Assembly (NCBI GenBank): GCA_022925895.1
Contig: JAKSYS010000062.1
Coordinates: forward strand, 1 to 64,000
From: Fragilaria crotonensis
Lineage: Eukaryota > Bacillariophyta > Fragilariophyceae > Fragilariales > Fragilariaceae
Direction: 5' to 3'
DNA length: 64,000 nt
Shown: positions 46,428-57,880 of the stretch, in pieces
Layout of the letters: each line of letters begins with the position of its first letter
Numbering within the stretch: position 1 is the first letter of the stretch
The notes under the pieces: model-generated
Seen by the model: only the letters and a program-made list of their open reading frames with translations
Told to the model about the DNA's origin: nothing
The model's database searches: none
Program-made: the position numbers and the translations under genes

Positions 46428-47375
46428 TTACCGATTCAAGTCATCGGAGTAAGTAAGCCACAGCTTTAGCAGATCCGCGTCGGTTGTATTCGGTTTTCGT
46501 CGGTACACGCACAGTTTCTCACCCGAGTGGTGCACAAGGTCCAACAGATGATGACCTTCTCTGTAAACCATTCGTGTCCCATTATCCAGACGCTTATGAG
46601 TCTTTACAGACCACCCACAGTCATGAAGCAGAACCATTGTGTGATTGTGTGGTGCACCATGTCTCGATGCGTGAAGAAAGCTCGCTATCATGCACGCCAA
46701 CCGCATCCGTCCATCGACCATGTATACATCAAATGCACTTGGTTCCACGAGCAGAGGAGCGATTTGATAGTTCAATATTGTCTTTGGCAGAGTTGAGCCA
46801 TTCGGAAAGCCCCACTTGCCGGTGCTGCCTATATCGGCGAGGTAAAACCGAAAATGTGGATGAACCGCATCGCGAGACTGACTGACCCAAAGGGCATCCG
46901 AATCAATACCTGAATAACGCGGAACTCCAACGTGACTTGCAATCAACGTCGACTCTCCCAGACCGAATTCAAATACTGACGATGCATTTCTGTAAATCTG
47001 AGCGAGCAACACGCGATCTTTATCCCGCAGTCCTCCCGTTCCCTTATTCTTCCATTGGGAAAGGTCAAACTCCTGGCGGGGAGGTGTCGCCAGCGTCGAA
47101 AACGCCATGTCGTATGCAACCTGAACAATGATATCAAACGCTGCCATGTCAACAAGTTTGTCAGAGTGCGGGCCTGGTAACCCTGTCGGTACCGTGACAT
47201 CGACATTGGCAGTTCTCAAAGCCACCTCCAAGACGGCATATCCTGCTCCTGATCTCGTATACGGAATGATATTGCCAAGGAATACAATTAGACACGCGGA
47301 TGCCACGGTGGTAAGTGTTTGGCCTCTGCCAGATTTCTTGCTGGATGGCGGTGTCTGTATTTTTTCTTGATTCAT
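46428..47375 (-). CDS. Type II membrane protein, SAM-methyltransferase-like, 315 aa
   Basis: Unbroken frame from the ATG at 47375. A short basic N-terminus (SSKKSGRGQ) precedes one hydrophobic anchor (TTVASACLIVFLGNIIPY), so the body is probably in the secretory lumen. The body has a Rossmann-like start, SVFEFGLGESTLIASH, then RYSGIDSDALWV as in methyltransferase motifs I and II, then FYLADIG and the late strand AFDVYMVDGRMRLAC. Sites of the NGT/NHT type are possible N-glycosylation positions. The overall pattern is of the methyltransferase-fold family seen in plant and algal Golgi proteins (for example IRX15-like glycan methyltransferases). Substrate unknown. Confidence 0.65.
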   Translation of the reverse strand: MNQEKIQTPPSSKKSGRGQTLTTVASACLIVFLGNIIPYTRSGAGYAVLEVALRTANVDVTVPTGLPGPHSDKLVDMAAFDIIVQVAYDMAFSTLATPPRQEFDLSQWKNKGTGGLRDKDRVLLAQIYRNASSVFEFGLGESTLIASHVGVPRYSGIDSDALWVSQSRDAVHPHFRFYLADIGSTGKWGFPNGSTLPKTILNYQIAPLLVEPSAFDVYMVDGRMRLACMIASFLHASRHGAPHNHTMVLLHDCGWSVKTHKRLDNGTRMVYREGHHLLDLVHHSGEKLCVYRRKPNTTDADLLKLWLTYSDDLNR

Positions 47376-48408
47376 TGTGTTTGTAAATCGTCTTCAATCG
47401 GAGTGCAATATAATTAGTAGGTACTCTGCGCTCTACTATACAGATTATTGGTTGTTGCAGGTACTTTGTGGTGGGAAAGTGATCCTTGGTTTCGGATGGC
47501 TTCAAAGGTTTCTTGCTGCTCGTTGAGAGTTCCTGTTTCACGTTCGTCGGCGCACACGGTGTGCATGCGTTGGAATTATTGGGCGGGAAAACCAACAATA
47601 CCATTCTGCGCATATGATATGATCCGACGTTTTGTGAGTTTATATTTGTCAGAATCTGAGAAACACGGTTGTCTAAAACGTCAAGATAAGGTCCACTTTT
47701 TCGATAATCACAACAAACTATTACAAACACCTGACAGTTTAATCGAACGGATGAGACATTATTTCACCCCACGGAATTGATGTTCTGTCGTTCGTCTTTG
47801 ACTTTGAATACCCTGCATGTGTAGTTGTCACTTTAGAAATGAACGCTTACGCCGAGAATGGAGCCAGTTGCAGGAAAGGTATACTATACCAACATTGAAG
47901 TCGTCACATCGCGAACGGATATCGATGGGGCAGAGGCGCGATCCAGAACATCAAAAGGAGAAAGAACGTTGACTGCGATTCACGAGTTTCGGGGGGCAGC
48001 TATTCCTACTAGTAGAGCCGAGTATTTCACCAAAACTGTGTCGCTTTCAATAACTTGTTCTCCATTACTGAAGTAGATCCGTTGTTTCTACGGGTCGGTT
48101 CGTCACTACGTCGTCCCAAGCTGATGCGGGGACAGGGCTCTTGCGACGTGTTGTTGCCAACAAAGATAGCGTATGACGCAGAGGCACATGAGACATTACT
48201 GCCTTAGCTTCGTAGAGCGCGTGGCAACACGAAAGAAATACGTAAAATACAGCTCTTGCTTAGTCGATAACGTACATCAAGTGTATCAAGCACATCAAGT
48301 CGGATCGCAAAATCACGTCAGCAAAACTAGGCCGTTTCTCTAGTCTTGGTGCCACAGGCACGCATCAGATTAAGTGTGGTAGCATTTCACTGGAATTCGG
48401 AACAAGTT
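47376..48408. other. Intergenic, about 1 kb, no clear gene
   Basis: Small + frames (47448-47780, 47858-48076) have no recognisable content and lie where the promoter of the - gene at 47375 and the 3' end of the Omp85 gene must be. I do not call them. Confidence 0.45.
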
Positions 48409-50543
48409 TCAAGCCTGAAAATCAGGACCGAGACCAAAGAACGCTCCAATCTTTCGGTCTTCGGTCAGGCTGATGTCATATTTAATGGGCAGTCCCTGGA
48501 ACGTTTTGCGCAAACTCACGCCAACACTGGACCGCCTCTTGAATTTTTGATTCATACCCGCGGAAGCCAAACACCAATCGCCAAACACGACGACAGACGC
48601 TTCATCCAGTCCCCGAGGCAGCTTGAGAGGAATTCGCAGCTCGGTAGTCCCCACGAGTGAATTGGAAACACGCTCCGAACGACTCCCACCTTGATATCCA
48701 CGAATCTTGCATGCGACGCCATGGGCGTTCGCCTCGTGACGGGGCAGATGACGAGTCGAAGCCGTTGCGGAATGTTGAAGTGCCAAGACAAGAGGACCGG
48801 CCGCCAGTTCTGAAAGAGGAAAGATTTGACGTGTCGTTGCGGTAAGGGAGGCAAATGGCAACAGGGACGACAAACCTGACGGGGATGAGGTGCTTGATTC
48901 TCCAATCCGAGTTCCCGTCGTTACTTTTCCAAAGACGCTGGTGCGAGCGTCCAGTGGAAGATCGCTGGAGATGGGTCCCAAGTTCAGCGTCGCACTACCG
49001 ACGCTTTCGTGGCGACCACCCTTGGTTGACGTGCGTTCCAAGGTGGCACTGCCGCTGTTGGCGACCGGCAAGGATGACAAGGGACTGCGAATAGACATGG
49101 AAACCCCCTTGCGATCTAGGAGCTCATCATGATCGTAGTCTTCGTTGCTCTGATTCACTTCAACCTCGACACCATCTTCCTCCTCCAAATACTCACCAAT
49201 GAAATCAGAAAACACCTCGACATCGTACCCGCCAGGGATAGTGCCAAACTTGTCATCCCGAAATCGAACACGTATCGACGGTTCAGCATCGTGAGTGCCT
49301 CGTCGCACCAGAACTCCCAACGATTCTCCTCCCCCCAACAGATTCCTGTGATGGAAATCAATCTCTCCTTCCCAACTATCTGTATAGAGCGACTTGGTAA
49401 GGCCGTATTCAAGATTCCGTGCGGGTGCTTCTTGTACGACCAATTGCAATTGGACAGATCCATCGGCCATGCGTTCGGGTGTGGCACGGATCGTTGTTTG
49501 GAACAAACCACTACGGATAATACTCCTCCACCGTTCGGGATTCCAACAAAAGGGTGCACCAGGACGAATCCCCAATGCCGCCGCAACTGATTTGGATTCG
49601 TCCGTCCTGTGGGAGTTGGGACAAAGGTTGTGTTGAGGGAGGAACGATTTAACTTTTGTGCGCGGTGGAGCTTACGAACAGAGTTGTCGTTACTGTTGGC
49701 AGTGAATAACATTTTGTTTCGATATTGTTTGAATGTCAAGAGGGATCCATCGTCTGGGTCAATCACCATTTCCTTGCAGAACACAATCGCAACTGGATCA
49801 GTGGACGAGATGGGTTCTTGGACACTCAATTCCGCCGTCTTCGTTTCGACTTGCAAGGTGGCTCCTGTCATGGAGTGCAAAACGTATCCCTTTCGCTCGT
49901 ACCATTGCTGGAGCGATCGTGCGACGTCTTGTACAGCCTGTGTTTGAAGGGGTCGTCCCAATAGGCCTGCTCGTTTGGCAGCAATCTGCAACACTTCATT
50001 GGGCACGACTGTGGAGTTGGGAACAATCGTAACGTGTTCAATAGGTGTGGTTTGTAGTCGTTCAAGCAGTTCATTATGACGACGTGTCGCCTTGGATTGG
50101 AGGAAGGTTGGTTTTCGAATGTTGCGGATTGGTTGGATCAATGATGACGTGAAATGATTGAAAGCGTCGGACCAATACTGCATTGTCGATGCAATCGTTG
50201 ATTTAGATCCTTGTAGCACCTTGTTGGCCCTGTTTGTTTTGTTGGCACTGGAACTCCCTCCTCTCACTTGAGCTGCAGCTGTGTGAGTTTGGGTGCACGT
50301 TTGAGTCGGAACTGACAAGTCTGGATCGACAGGTTGGTCGGTGTCGAGGCGTAAACAAAGCAAGTTGGGGAAGTGCCGCTCCTCGTCGTTCCAGAACTTT
50401 GTCGAACTCGATCTCCACGATGGATTCAGCGCAGAAACAACGGTGATGTCAATAATTTGCTGCAGCAGCATCGGCAGCAGCAGTAAGCCAAGGGTGATTG
50501 GGAGCCCATTGGAGACATCGATGGTCTTTTTCATCATCATCAT
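48409..50543 (-). CDS. Omp85-family beta-barrel protein (plastid OEP80/Toc75-like)
   Basis: Starts at a run of ATGs at 50543 (MMMMKK). The leader has a hydrophobic segment (LPITLGLLLLPMLLQQIIDI) and TVVSA, an ER-type signal as needed for complex plastids. A POTRA-like part follows (IEHVTIVPNSTVVPNEVLQ ... QQWYERKGYVLHSMTGATLQ), then the barrel: LEYGLTKSLYTDSWEGEIDF, the L6 motif IRGYQGG with TTELRIPL, and the last strand FQGLPIKYDISLTEDR ... FFGLGPDFQA. One frame change occurs near 49590, where TGGGG gives WGF in one frame and WGIRPGAPF in the next. Adding one base gives 712 whole codons, so this is probably a homopolymer error. The family inserts or translocates proteins in outer membranes; diatoms use one in plastid import. 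Confidence 0.85.
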
Positions 50544-51223
50544 GATACAAATCCAAATTAATTGAAGACTGTGTACTCCTCAGAACAGGTCAAAAGAGAA
50601 TGATGAAGATTGGCGCACACAAATGCTCAATCTGATGTGAAATACAGTCAAAAGATCAACGATCCACAATTTGGACAGTTGACACAACTCGAAACCTTCG
50701 CACTTCGCACTCGAGGAGTCATAAAAATGAGTGTCACCAAGTTGACGAAGATAGATCCAATAAAAATCCATCAAGATGAAACTCTACCGTACTGGTACTG
50801 GTACACTGTGCAGTAGATCGGACACAGTAGCACGCACTAAAAGGAAGTTGACACCAAATCCATCCGAAGACTCCTCCTGTCTCATCGTACACATTTGAGT
50901 ACAGTGCCGGAGTCTGGACGGTATGGAAATTGCACTTTCAGTACAGTGCTACAGCACTGTATTCTGGTAATACAGTAACTCGTCCTCTACCGGTACTGTA
51001 GTTCAAGGACCGCACCATCAAACAGTCAACCTCAAATACCATGTAGAATGTACCCTTTACTCACATGTAATTGTACTTTACAATGTATACATGTCTAATT
51101 ATAATAACAATATGTTCATATACATATAAAACAACTCCAAACTTTCATCTATTTTCAATACGTGTTCCCCTGAACTTCCGTTACATTACTGTCGGTGGCG
51201 GAATCCTAAGGACTGTAGGATTC
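50544..51223. other. Intergenic, AT-rich and GTAC-rich
   Basis: Holds the promoter side of the Omp85 gene and the 3' side of the gene at 51224. A GTAC/ACCGGTA-rich patch lies at about 50790-51010 (TACCGTACTGGTACTGGTAC) and an AT-rich part at 51050-51140. No gene supported. Confidence 0.4.
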
Positions 51224-51871
51224 CTATCCAAAGTTTGGCTCTCTTTTCCTTATGTTGCATGTTCGCCTTCGATTCCGATGATACGTGTGGATGCATTTGA
51301 CAATATCCTCTTCCGACAGTCCACTCTCCAACAAAATTGACATTCGAGCCAAAATTGTTAGCTTTGGAACAATAGCACGCTTTCGGCTCGTCATCGTGTC
51401 AGGAGGAAACGTAGTTATATGACACATGGGAACATTGTGAGTCATGTTCGGAGTACTTGTACTATTGGAACTCATAGTCCGAGTACAATTCCGATCCCCG
51501 GTGTCGATGCCGCTGTTGACTCCACTGTTCTCTTCACAGCCGTTGTGCAAGTCATCATTATCATCATCACAATCATGATACGTCCAACCAAAAGTCAGAG
51601 GGAGACCATCACTGCAATGAGGATGATCTCCCAAGATAAGCTGGTAGTATCGCGTCTTGACTCTTCCGAAATGTACCTTTCGCAATGATGATGCCGTCGA
51701 CGATGACGATGATGCTGATGATGCAGCTATAGCATCATTCACGGGCATTACCGCAAGGTCGACATGTACGAATGTAGTGCCATCCTCAAGTTCCGGCGTG
51801 TACGGGTGAATGTCCTTAATGACAGCCTCATCATCTTGGAGTTGTTCCATGCTTGAATTCGGAGGCATCAT
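51224..51871 (-). CDS. Conserved diatom-type hypothetical protein, 215 aa
   Basis: Unbroken frame from the ATG at 51871. The N-terminus is acidic with an Ala/Ser run. The central segment VHFGRVKTRYYQLILGDHPH then PLTFGW matches a pattern that I know from many diatom and other stramenopile hypothetical proteins (V.F..V.V..Y...LGD.P then G.PL.LGW). An Asp/Asn-rich low-complexity stretch follows, and the C-terminus has two short basic helices. No signal peptide or known catalytic motif. Function unknown; probably cytosolic or nuclear. Confidence 0.7.
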   Translation of the reverse strand: MMPPNSSMEQLQDDEAVIKDIHPYTPELEDGTTFVHVDLAVMPVNDAIAASSASSSSSTASSLRKVHFGRVKTRYYQLILGDHPHCSDGLPLTFGWTYHDCDDDNDDLHNGCEENSGVNSGIDTGDRNCTRTMSSNSTSTPNMTHNVPMCHITTFPPDTMTSRKRAIVPKLTILARMSILLESGLSEEDIVKCIHTYHRNRRRTCNIRKREPNFG

Positions 51872-52618
51872 CGGATTGATTTAGTTGATTTTTTTGCGTG
51901 TATGAAGTGGACAATGATGAATGATGATAAATGAAAAAATGATTGATTGAAAGGGGAGGACTCCGACGGCACGAAGCGTTGCGTTCAAAATTGTGATACC
52001 GAGTCAAGGCGGGGAAGAGGGAATCTACCATGTCAAATTGTCAAAAACGAAATGAACCAGAATACGAACGAACGTGTGAACAGATTGTGTTGGCGTGGGT
52101 GTGGCGGGTGCGCCGATAATAGGAGCTGCCATACTACTTGTACTCTACACACGTTGATATGCCGTCAGCGTGAAAGAAATGGTATGCGAACTGCGAATCG
52201 TGGGTCGATAGTATTTCACATTTCCTGTTCTGGATTGTCACGACACACACCCCCACGGTAAAAAAATGTTGATGCTTTCGCTATAGTTTCCAGCGGCATG
52301 CGTGATAACAATACTTTCGCCATTTTCACCGCTACATTTCGTGGAAAGCAATCGGGCGAAACGAACACTACTATAATTGGTTTATCAAGATGTTTCAACA
52401 ATCAGAATTGTCGAATCGACCGTACTCTGAAGTGTACCCTGTCTCACTGGGGATTCACTGCCATTGTGCTAGACGTTCGTAGAGTACAGTTTCACGCCAG
52501 TGAATGTTTGTGGTCCGTGGGCAGATATATACTACAAAAGAATCCATCGCGTAAAGTCAGGGTGAACTGCGTTCATTGTTCCCCCTTAGTAGAAGGCGCA
52601 AAAGACTATCCTTGTGAC
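51872..52618. other. Intergenic, no supported gene
   Basis: Between the - gene at 51871 and the 3' end of the - gene at 52619. Contains a small + frame (52298-52744) that overlaps the neighbouring gene and has no recognisable content. No repeats seen. Confidence 0.45.
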
Positions 52619-55600
52619 TTATCGCTTAGTCTTCCTCGCCGTATAAATCTGAACAATGAAGAGGGCGGCAGTGATGGTACTGATTCCGATGACGACCCCC
52701 CAAAAAACAGGTGTCAGGTCATTGTCGTCAGGGAAACGTTCTAGGAAGAGCCCGATACCATCCTGCACTTGCCACCAGCTCATGGCCAAAAGGGCAACAC
52801 CCAAAATTTTATGACCATATTCCCAAATGATGCGAGTCGTACTCTTGTCGGACTCCACAATGACCTGCGGGCTTTCGGGTTCTTCCCTCGAGTCGTCGTA
52901 ATCATCATAATCGTCATGGTCATCAGACTTCATTTCGACATGCTCCTCCTTCTGTGCGAGATGCGGACGGAAGATGCCGTTCAATGCTTGAATCAGGGTG
53001 AGAATGAAAATGACCAGTCCCCACGTTTGGTGCGGGTCCTCTGTAAAGTGTACGGCGCCGGGCTCCTTGTTGAAGATATACACGGCAATCGAAAATGAAA
53101 CAATAGTCAGCAGGGCGGCTAATATATTGAGTCCCCGATGAAGTGAAAACCAAATTCCCTTTGGAAGTCCCACAGCCTCCAAAAGCTTGCGGATGAGCGC
53201 CGACCCAATGGCCAAAGGAACTAAAATGCCCCAAGCCGTGGACGCTGTCGCTCCATGAGCGATCCACAATGATCGATTGTCATCATTGACCGAAGCGACA
53301 CCCTGCGCCAAATTCCCTGCATTCGTCACCACCCCACCTTCCGTGACAATACATTGGTTTACTGTTAACGATATTCCCCCTCGACGCCCATGAATACCCA
53401 TGCCGTTACTCGTACCCACAGCCCAGACGAATGACGAAGGACCAGTGGCAGAAATGGAATTCTCATTCGATTCTTCCAAGAGCTTGGTGAACGTCAGGAC
53501 CGTATGCGTGCCATTCTGAACAATGGTCGCATTTTCAAGGGTTTGTCGCGAGTTATCCATGAGAACTACCCCGGATTCAGATTCGGATGTCATGTCATAC
53601 TTTCCCGGATTTGTTAGACTTAACGCGTCATTTGGCCAACCAATGACTGCCTGCGCTCCAATCATGGTAGTGTACCCCGGTGCAAATCCAAGAGACAACC
53701 ATCCCTGGCCCAGATAAACGAGTTCCGCGATCAAGACTTTATCCACTGGATTGATAATAGCATGCATGACAAGGTCATTATTGACCAACTGAACGGGATT
53801 ATCGCGCAGGCTGGTACAGTCGACAGTCGTCGATTTGCTGGATGTCGCAGATAATTCTGATGAGGATTGGGAGGGTGTCGTACTTGCAGGTGCTGCGGAT
53901 GACGCTGGTGCTGGTGCAGCAGCGTTAGATGGCGTCTCTGGCGGTTCTGACGTCGAGTCGACAACACACTGGTTAAGTTTCGCGGAGATTCCTCCTCGCT
54001 GTCCATGAATGCCCATGCTGTTACTCGTGCCCACGGCCCACACGAGCGACGCAGCAGCTTCTGCAGGGATGGAATTCTCGTCAGATTCCTCCAAGAACTT
54101 GGCGAAGGTCAGGACCGTATGTGTGCCATTTTGAATAATGGTCGCATTTGCAAGGGTTTGTCGCGAGTTCTCAATCAGAACTACCCCGGATTCAGATTCA
54201 GCCGTCATGTTGTACTTGCCCGGGTTTGTGAGGATTTTGGCGTTATCTGGCCAACCAATGACTGCCTGAGCGCCAATCATGGTTTCATAGCCCGGCGTGA
54301 AGCCAAGTGACAACCAGGCTTGGCCCAGATAGACGAGTTCTGCAATCAAGGTTTTATCCAGTGGATTGATAATGGCATGCAAAACAAGATCATTACCGAC
54401 TAACTGAATTGGATTGTCACGAAAGCCAGAGCAGTCGGCAGTATTCGAATTGAATGTGCCGGCGCCACCTGTAGGGGGTGATGATGGAACTACTGCTGGT
54501 GCAGCAGTGGATGATGGTGTCATTGTCGCGCCTGGTGATTCTGTGCCCTTCGGTGTTGCGGGCATGGATGATGCCGACGCATCAAACGTTACAATGGCAG
54601 GAGTCTCTGCGGTTACGTAGGCAACTTTTCCGGCGTTTGCAGATACTGATAGCACCTGCCCTTGGACTGATTTGGCTACTCGTAGCTGAGGGAGGGCCTC
54701 GGTTTCCAAAATGTCATAGACAGCCAAAGCACTACTTGTTTGATTCATCGAACCACCGACAACCAAAACTCCATTCAGTTTATCAACTGACAAACACGTG
54801 GCAATAAAATCATTGAAAGGTGGTTCCAAAACAACACTCGCGGTTCCTCCTTGAATTTGGTGGACCAGCACTTCTCCATGGGCGACGTATAAGGTACGAG
54901 TCCCAATTTGCGACATGTCATAAAAGTCGCTTACCAACGGATAGTCGGTGGGTGCGACTCCCAAATTCGACTCCATGGAATAATCTAGCTCGACTCTCCC
55001 AATTTCTTGTTGAGTACTGAGATCCACAAGCATGATACCTGCTTCATTATTTTTCCAAATGGTTGAAAGAATCGCCGCAGGTGTCCCATCTTCCTGCATC
55101 ATCAATTTGACATCTGGCCACTGCAACACGTCATCACCATCCATGGTACAATTCATGCAGTCGAGTGTACTATCGACAATTCCAGATGTCGTATCGTACC
55201 TTGCCACAGTCATCCCTCCCTCCCCGCCTGAAATGACAATGTACCCACCCAATGCGCTAATGCCTGTGAACGGACCTTGGGACCAATCACCAGTAATGCA
55301 ACTGATGGGTGTGAGGCTTGAAGTCTCAATTTGAAAGCTGCACAGAGCTGGGGTATCAATGGATAGTCCAAAGAGGAACCCTTCGTTGGAGATGGATAAA
55401 TCGTCCATGGACAATAAACCTCCTGGTAATCCCATGGTAAAGTCCTGTCCATCAAGAATGGAAAATCTCATTGGACCCTGATTGCTGGACGTGGCAATGA
55501 CTTGTCCCGTTCTCGAGATTTGGATCGATCTACTCCCTGTCGATGTTGGATCGGATGATCCTAGAGTTGGAGTATCGATTGGGGCATTATCTGTGGAACC

Positions 55601-56913
55601 TGGAGTTGGGGTATCTGTGGCAGTGGTCTCTGTGACCAATGGATCTGGGACATTTGTAGGCATGGCCACTGGTGCTGGAATGTTGGTCGCCACGGTTTCT
55701 GTGGGTGCTGGAGTTGGGGCATCCGTGGCCGCGATTTCTGTGACTAATGGAGTTGGAACATTTGTGGGCACGGGGATTGACACTGGAACATTGGTCGTCA
55801 CGGCATCCGTGGGTGCTGTAGTTGGAATACTTGTAGTCATGGCTCCCAACGTTGGGGCATCGGTAGGCAACGTATCAACGCAATAGTCAGGAGGACTTCG
55901 ACTCAAACGACAAATCTCACTTTGAATGTATGGGAGAAAGTAGCTCACGCGAGAGTACACTCCTGGGTATCCCTATGAAACATTCATAACAACAAGTGAG
56001 ATTGGATCACATTTCGACATGGAAGTTGCAAATCGATATTCTGCAATATACATCAACACACCTGCTCGGCGCATCCAGTACCAAAACTAACAATTCCAAC
56101 TTGCACAAAGGACTCTCCATTGGCAGATAAGAGAGGACCTCCCGAATCTCCTTGACATGAATCCTTGCCAAGTGCCGCGGCACATAGTTCGATAGTTCCA
56201 TTGATGGGCAAGATCCGTGCGTAATCTGTTTTACATGTGGTGGAATCGACAGTTTGCAATTCGGCAACTTGCAAATACTGAGGAAATTGTGGTGTGACTG
56301 ATTCATACAAACTTCCGACACCAATCACCTCCACATTCGCACCATCACTCGGTGCGGTTGGATCGGCATTGAGTGTGATTGGAATCACTTGCGTGACTGG
56401 CTCTGCCAGTAACAACACGGCAACATCATTGGTAAATATCTTATCATAGGCGGGATGTTGTTGGAACAGGGAAACATCACGCTCGTATTCGTATCCAGTG
56501 CGTTCCTGGTAGTTGGTGAAGTTCACATACGCGATGACTTGTGCCACTGAGCCTGTGGTATTGAAACAATGTGCGGCCGTCAGTACAATATCTGGTGCCA
56601 CCAAAGTTCCTCCACATTGACTCGTTTGTATCGTTTGATCGGGATGAATAATGGAAATTTCAATATAGGTGAAGAATGGGTAACTTTCAGGATTGGCATT
56701 GACACCACCGACAATTCGAGCAAGGTCCGCAACGTCCAAGGATGATGGATGATCCAAGACTGCGTTTGAAGGAGAGGTGCGCGCACTGCTGCTACCGCCT
56801 TTACGGTCAAAGATACTAGTTGATTCCCCCAAGACTGATGACGACATGATTGCCATGCAAATGGCGATCGTTGCCGTTAGAATTCCCTGAAATGACCGTA
56901 GGTGATTCATCAT
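52619..56913 (-). CDS. Trypsin-like protease fused to two DOMON and a cytochrome b561
   Basis: Two exons: 56913-56062 and 55972-52619 (89-bp GT-AG intron). The intron splits the end of the protease: GTGCAEQ, then GYPGVYSRVSYFLPYIQSEI. I choose the ATG at 56913 because it begins a signal peptide (MMNHLRSFQGILTATIAICM); the frame is open back to 57039. The chymotrypsin-fold domain has IVGG and the triad His (LTAAHC), Asp (NDVAVLL) and Ser (CQGDSGGP). Next: a Thr/Pro-rich linker with TDAPTPAPTET-type repeats, a beta-rich propeller-like part, two DOMON repeats (each with LIAELVYLGQ.WLSLGF and GTSN.MGIHG), and a b561 membrane domain with paired heme His residues (WIAHG, SLHRG, DPHQTWG, YGHKILG). 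About 1,401 residues. Likely a cell-surface transmembrane electron carrier with an extracellular protease. Confidence 0.85.
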
Positions 56914-57880
56914 TATATCAAAGCTGAATCTACATGGTTGAGAGATTATTGAAAGAAGTGTTAGCTTGAGAAACGAGAGGAGTGATACTGGCAAGTGGCA
57001 CGCAGCGAGTGGCGAGTGATGCTGAATCCAGCCAGTCATGTGAATTCGTGCGAAATGGCGACATGGTCGCTCTCATCGCAGGTCAGGACGCCACGCCCTC
57101 ACTTACATCTTCTTCGATCTCTCTATCTATGTATCTATCAAGGATGCTGATAGGTAGTCTCAGTAATCTTATCTTGCCTTGTCTTGTCTTGTGTAATACT
57201 CCGAGTACAGAGAGTGCCTTTTTCTCACTCCTCTGGATTGGTGTGAATACAAGGTTTACAAATTTTGATTTCCATTTGAAAAAGTCACACCGTACTTAGA
57301 CTATTTTACATACCAGCACCACATACGCGGTCTACAACCGGATACCATCGCCTACTCTGATGCCCTTGAACAACGTCTTCGTAAACTTGGTATGCATACA
57401 AGTGCAGGAGATAACTGTATATGTAGTAACACTGTAAGCTGTGCAGCAGTCGTGTATAGCATATAAAATGATTATATGACTGATGGACATGGGACATGGG
57501 ACTCGGGACTGGCGACGGATCCGATTAACTGGCACTCCAATTTCGTCATCATACGACACGCTACTTAGGACCCCCTCTAGAAAATTTAGCTCCACGTGAA
57601 AGCCATTCACGACAGGAATTTCAGTTTTGTTTTTTTTGTGTTTTATTCCAACTTAATTTGTCGCCGGCGCTGCCCTCTGACAATTCAAATTTGAATTCAT
57701 ATTCATAAACACCTATGTATACTTCCATAGATTCAAGCAACTCAGTCACTAATTGTCACATCTGTCGGCAAGAACATCGGCAACAACACACCTATTCTGA
57801 TGAATGGTTGAATTAAATTTCTTCTCTTCACACCATTGTGCACAGGATCGGCCCAGTGAAGGGATTACAACATCACCAGC
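56914..57880. other. Divergent intergenic region; left edge of MULE unit not found
   Basis: Between the protease fusion gene (-) and the MULE transposase (+). Holds both promoters. No long inverted repeat or 8-10 bp target duplication could be placed, partly because the right end of the unit is beyond the window. A tract TTTTGTTTTTTTTGTGTTTT at about 57625 is the only simple sequence. Confidence 0.4.

Noticed and set aside
55482-55886. 134-aa + strand ORF rich in Val/Gly
   Set aside because: Antisense shadow of the Thr/Pro-rich repeat linker of the protease-DOMON gene.
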